Positions 6,587-8,249 of a stretch of 8,249 nucleotides of DNA are shown in pieces; positions within the stretch are counted from its first letter, which is position 1, and each line of letters starts with the position of its first letter. The notes under the pieces are model-generated. The model had not been told where the DNA came from and made no database searches. It worked only from the letters and a program-made list of their open reading frames with translations. The translations under genes and the position numbers were made by a program. The stretch covers positions 1 through 8,249 of the forward strand of contig DAOUAM010000049.1 of the NCBI GenBank assembly GCA_034433305.1. Direction: 5' to 3'. Origin of the DNA: DAOUAM01 sp034433305 (GTDB lineage Bacteria > Chloroflexota > Dehalococcoidia > Lucifugimonadales > DAOUAM01).

Positions 6587-7530
6587 GCCTGCCTGCCTCC
6601 AGTCCGGAGTTCCTTGAGCTTGCGGACAAGCTCGCGCTGCTGCTCCGTCAGGTTCCTGGGCATGACCGGCCTGAGAATGACGTACAAGTCCCCCTTTACC
6701 TCCGGGGAGCCTAGCTTTGGCATGCCAAGGCCTGCCAGGCGGACCTTCTGGCCGTTCTGGCTCTCGGGCGGCACCTTGAGCATCACCCGGCCCTTGAGGG
6801 TCTGGACAGGCACCTCACCGCCGAGGATGGCGTCCTCGAAGGGCACCTCAACCTCGGTGTACAGGTCGTTGCCCTTGCGCTGGAACCGCTGGTGGGGCAG
6901 GACAGTGACATTGATGAAAAGCTCCTGCCCGTCGCTCAGGGACAGGTGGACCACGGAGCCTGTGTCCACGCCAGGGGGGATGGCCGCCTCTATGCGGCGC
7001 TCCCTGTCCAGGCCCTGGATGGACAGCAGCCGCCTGGTGCCGCTGTAAGCCTCCTCCAGGCTGACCTCCACCGAGGTCTCCAGTCGGGTGGCCGTGCTGG
7101 CGCCTGCGCCCTGCCTGAAGGGGCCGCCGAAGCCGCCTATCAGGTCGTCCAGGCCCTCGAAGATGTTGAAGTCGTCGAAGTCGGGGCTGGTGCCTGGCCG
7201 CCCACGGCGGGACCTGGCCCCTGGCTGCTGGCCCCGGCTACCCTGGCGGAACACCCACTCGAAGGGCGAGCCGCCCGGCTGCTTGCCGTACTGGGCCTCG
7301 ATCCTGTCGGCGTACTTCCAGTTCTCCCCATAGAGATCGTACTTCTTGCGGCTCTCGGGATTGGACAGGACCTCGTACGCCTCGTTGATGCGCTTGAACT
7401 TCTTCTCTGCCTCGGCGTTGCCAGGGTTCAGGTCCGGGTGGTACTTGCGGGCAAGGCGCCTGTAGGCCTGCCTTATTTCCTTGTCCGTGGCGCTCTTGCT
7501 GACGCCAAGTATGTCGTAGTAGCTTTCCAT
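6583..7530 (-). CDS. dnaJ: DnaJ-family co-chaperone lacking the zinc finger (class B, CbpA-like)
   Basis: A 315-residue cytosolic Hsp40 that stimulates DnaK ATPase and delivers unfolded clients. The J domain occupies about residues 1-70 with the essential HPD at 31-33 (RKYHPDLNPG) and the NEAYEVLS helix. A flexible linker rich in Gly, Arg, Phe and Asp spans about 80-150 (FDDFNIFEGLDDLIGGFGG). Two C-terminal beta-sandwich domains follow (about 148-225 and 226-300), including VEVSLEEAYSG, IPPGVDTGS and the GGEVPVQTLKG motif. There are no CxxCxGxG repeats, so it is class B rather than canonical DnaJ; the name cbpA would also fit. The ATG sits directly at the J domain, with AGGCGG at 7538-7543 seven bases upstream, an imperfect ribosome site. 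It is first in an operon with hspR and has a good promoter just upstream. No dnaK or grpE is in the window. Confidence 0.93.
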   Translation of the reverse strand: MESYYDILGVSKSATDKEIRQAYRRLARKYHPDLNPGNAEAEKKFKRINEAYEVLSNPESRKKYDLYGENWKYADRIEAQYGKQPGGSPFEWVFRQGSRGQQPGARSRRGRPGTSPDFDDFNIFEGLDDLIGGFGGPFRQGAGASTATRLETSVEVSLEEAYSGTRRLLSIQGLDRERRIEAAIPPGVDTGSVVHLSLSDGQELFINVTVLPHQRFQRKGNDLYTEVEVPFEDAILGGEVPVQTLKGRVMLKVPPESQNGQKVRLAGLGMPKLGSPEVKGDLYVILRPVMPRNLTEQQRELVRKLKELRTGGRQA

Positions 7531-7565
7531 TTCAAGTCCGCCTTGCCTGGACTGTACCGGATGTC

Positions 7566-7594
7566 ATTATACCATATGGCAAACTTCGAGGCAA
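7566..7594 (-). promoter_or_regulatory. Sigma-70-type promoter of the dnaJ-hspR operon
   Basis: On the minus strand TTGCCT (7589-7594) and a perfect TATAAT (7566-7571) are 17 bases apart. The predicted transcript starts near 7559, giving a leader of about 30 bases before the dnaJ ATG. Confidence 0.7.
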
Positions 7595-7599
7595 TAAAC

Positions 7600-7617
7600 T
7601 TATAGTAATTACTATAA
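7600..7617. promoter_or_regulatory. Perfect 18-bp AT-rich palindrome, candidate operator
   Basis: TTATAGTAATTACTATAA reads the same on both strands. It lies between the -35 boxes of the two outward-facing promoters, 5 bases from each, where a dimeric regulator could act on both. It does not match the HAIR consensus recalled for HspR (CTTGAGT-N7-ACTCAAG) or CIRCE. Confidence 0.6.
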
Positions 7618-7622
7618 ATATC

Positions 7623-7652
7623 TTGACATATGCACCACAGTTAGACTATAAT
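7623..7652 (+). promoter_or_regulatory. Sigma-70-type promoter of hsp20
   Basis: Exact consensus TTGACA (7623-7628) and TATAAT (7647-7652) with an 18-base spacer. Predicted start near 7659, giving a leader of about 50 bases. This is the best promoter in the window. Confidence 0.85.
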
Positions 7653-7696
7653 TCAGGCAGACGTGAGGCACCGGCGACCAGCAAGACCTTACTCAC

Positions 7697-7702
7697 AGGA
7701 GG
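7697..7702 (+). promoter_or_regulatory. Shine-Dalgarno site of hsp20
   Basis: AGGAGG 8 bases before the ATG at 7711. It favours that codon over the in-frame ATG two codons later. Part of it could pair with ACCTT at 7686-7690. Confidence 0.8.
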
Positions 7703-7710
7703 TGTAAGCT

Positions 7711-8154
7711 ATGGTTATGCAGCGGTGGGACCCCTTCGCCGAGCTTCGGCAGATGCAGGAGACCATGGACCGCATGTGGCGGAACTTCGGCCTGTGGCCG
7801 GACGTGGATGCCAGCAGAGAGCACTGGACAGTTCCCCTGGATGTCCTCCAGGAGGGCGACAACATCGTGGTGCGTGCCTCTCTGCCTGGCGTGAAGCCTG
7901 AGGACATAGAGATCACCATCGAGAATGACCTGCTGACCATCAAGGGCAAGACCAGCGTCGAGCGCGAGACCAGGGAGGACAGCTACCTGATGCGCGAGCG
8001 CAGGACTGGCACCTTCCATCGCAGCCTTCGCCTGCCCGACACCGTGGACACCGAGAAGGCCGAGTCCAGGTACGAGCATGGCGTGCTGACCATCACCTTC
8101 CCCAAGCTGGAGGCCAGGAAGGCCCGCCACCTCAAGGTGAAGGTCGGCGGCTAG
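7711..8154 (+). CDS. Small heat-shock protein, Hsp20/alpha-crystallin family
   Basis: A 147-residue ATP-independent holdase chaperone that binds unfolding proteins and forms oligomers in the cytosol. A short N-terminal arm (1-37: RWDPFAELRQMQETMDRMW) precedes the alpha-crystallin domain (about 38-132) with VPLDVLQEGDNIVVRASLPG, the family signature RRTGTFHRSLRLPD (98-110) and the GVLTITFPK strand (124-132). The C-terminal tail is short and basic; the usual IxI/V anchor may be represented by LKVKV (141-145). Length is typical. It has its own consensus promoter and a strong ribosome site, and is transcribed away from the dnaJ-hspR operon across 180 bases. This arrangement, with HspR encoded next door, suggests joint heat-shock control. 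Hsp20, IbpA and Hsp18 are interchangeable names here, so no symbol is given. Confidence 0.95.
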   Translation: MVMQRWDPFAELRQMQETMDRMWRNFGLWPDVDASREHWTVPLDVLQEGDNIVVRASLPGVKPEDIEITIENDLLTIKGKTSVERETREDSYLMRERRTGTFHRSLRLPDTVDTEKAESRYEHGVLTITFPKLEARKARHLKVKVGG

Positions 8155-8189
8155 GCCCCGGCCATCGGGCCAGCCACAGGTCAGCACAC

Positions 8190-8226
8190 GCGGGCGCCGG
8201 CGCTGGTAGTCAGCGCCGGCGCCCGC
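8190..8226 (+). terminator. GC-only hairpin after hsp20, probable terminator lacking T-tract
   Basis: A perfect 16-bp stem (8190-8205 with 8211-8226), nearly all G and C, with loop GTAGT, 35 bases after the hsp20 stop. No T-run follows. A second potential arm pair, CTGGCG (8226-8231) with CGCCAG (8244-8249), touches the window edge. Confidence 0.6.
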
Positions 8227-8249
8227 TGGCGTCGGCCCCGCGGCGCCAG

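Overview
This is a GC-rich bacterial window (hand-counted stretches run from about 56% to 68% GC) with eight protein-coding genes, one of them cut by the left edge. I see no tRNA, rRNA, CRISPR or insertion sequence. A Mycobacterium-type CysM, a CysA2-type sulfurtransferase and HspR occur together, with frequent AGG and ATA codons and short AT-rich promoter islands. This fits a member of the Chloroflexota (Dehalococcoidia/SAR202-like) or, less likely, an actinobacterium. The assignment is inference from family resemblance, not a search result.

Region 1 (1-2928, + strand) is a sulfur-handling block. It holds the C-terminal half of a CysM-type cysteine synthase, then a two-domain thiosulfate/mercaptopyruvate sulfurtransferase 28 bases downstream, probably in the same operon. 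A strong intrinsic terminator follows. Next comes a separately promoted three-domain protein: a persulfide-dioxygenase-like metallo-beta-lactamase fold plus two rhodanese domains. Together these suggest movement of sulfane sulfur toward cysteine or its detoxification. Two expected active-site residues are missing from the fusion protein.

Region 2 (2948-6066, - strand) holds two paralogous COG1228-type metal-dependent amidohydrolases. A small unrecognised gene lies between them and overlaps the start of the downstream paralog by 14 bases. The paralogs are about 61% identical in protein overall. One 223-base tract is about 95% identical in DNA, which looks like gene conversion.

Region 3 (6173-8226) is a heat-shock locus. 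A zinc-finger-less DnaJ and HspR form a - strand operon with a 4-base ATGA overlap. An Hsp20 gene is divergent on the + strand. The intergenic region carries two good sigma-70-like promoters facing outward, with a perfect 18-bp palindrome between their -35 boxes, a candidate shared operator. Strong hairpins without T-tracts follow both heat-shock units.

The most noteworthy items are the palindrome between the divergent chaperone promoters, the conversion-like tract between the amidohydrolases, the degenerate MBL-rhodanese fusion, and the orphan small gene. I found no clear evidence of a wholly new multi-gene system.
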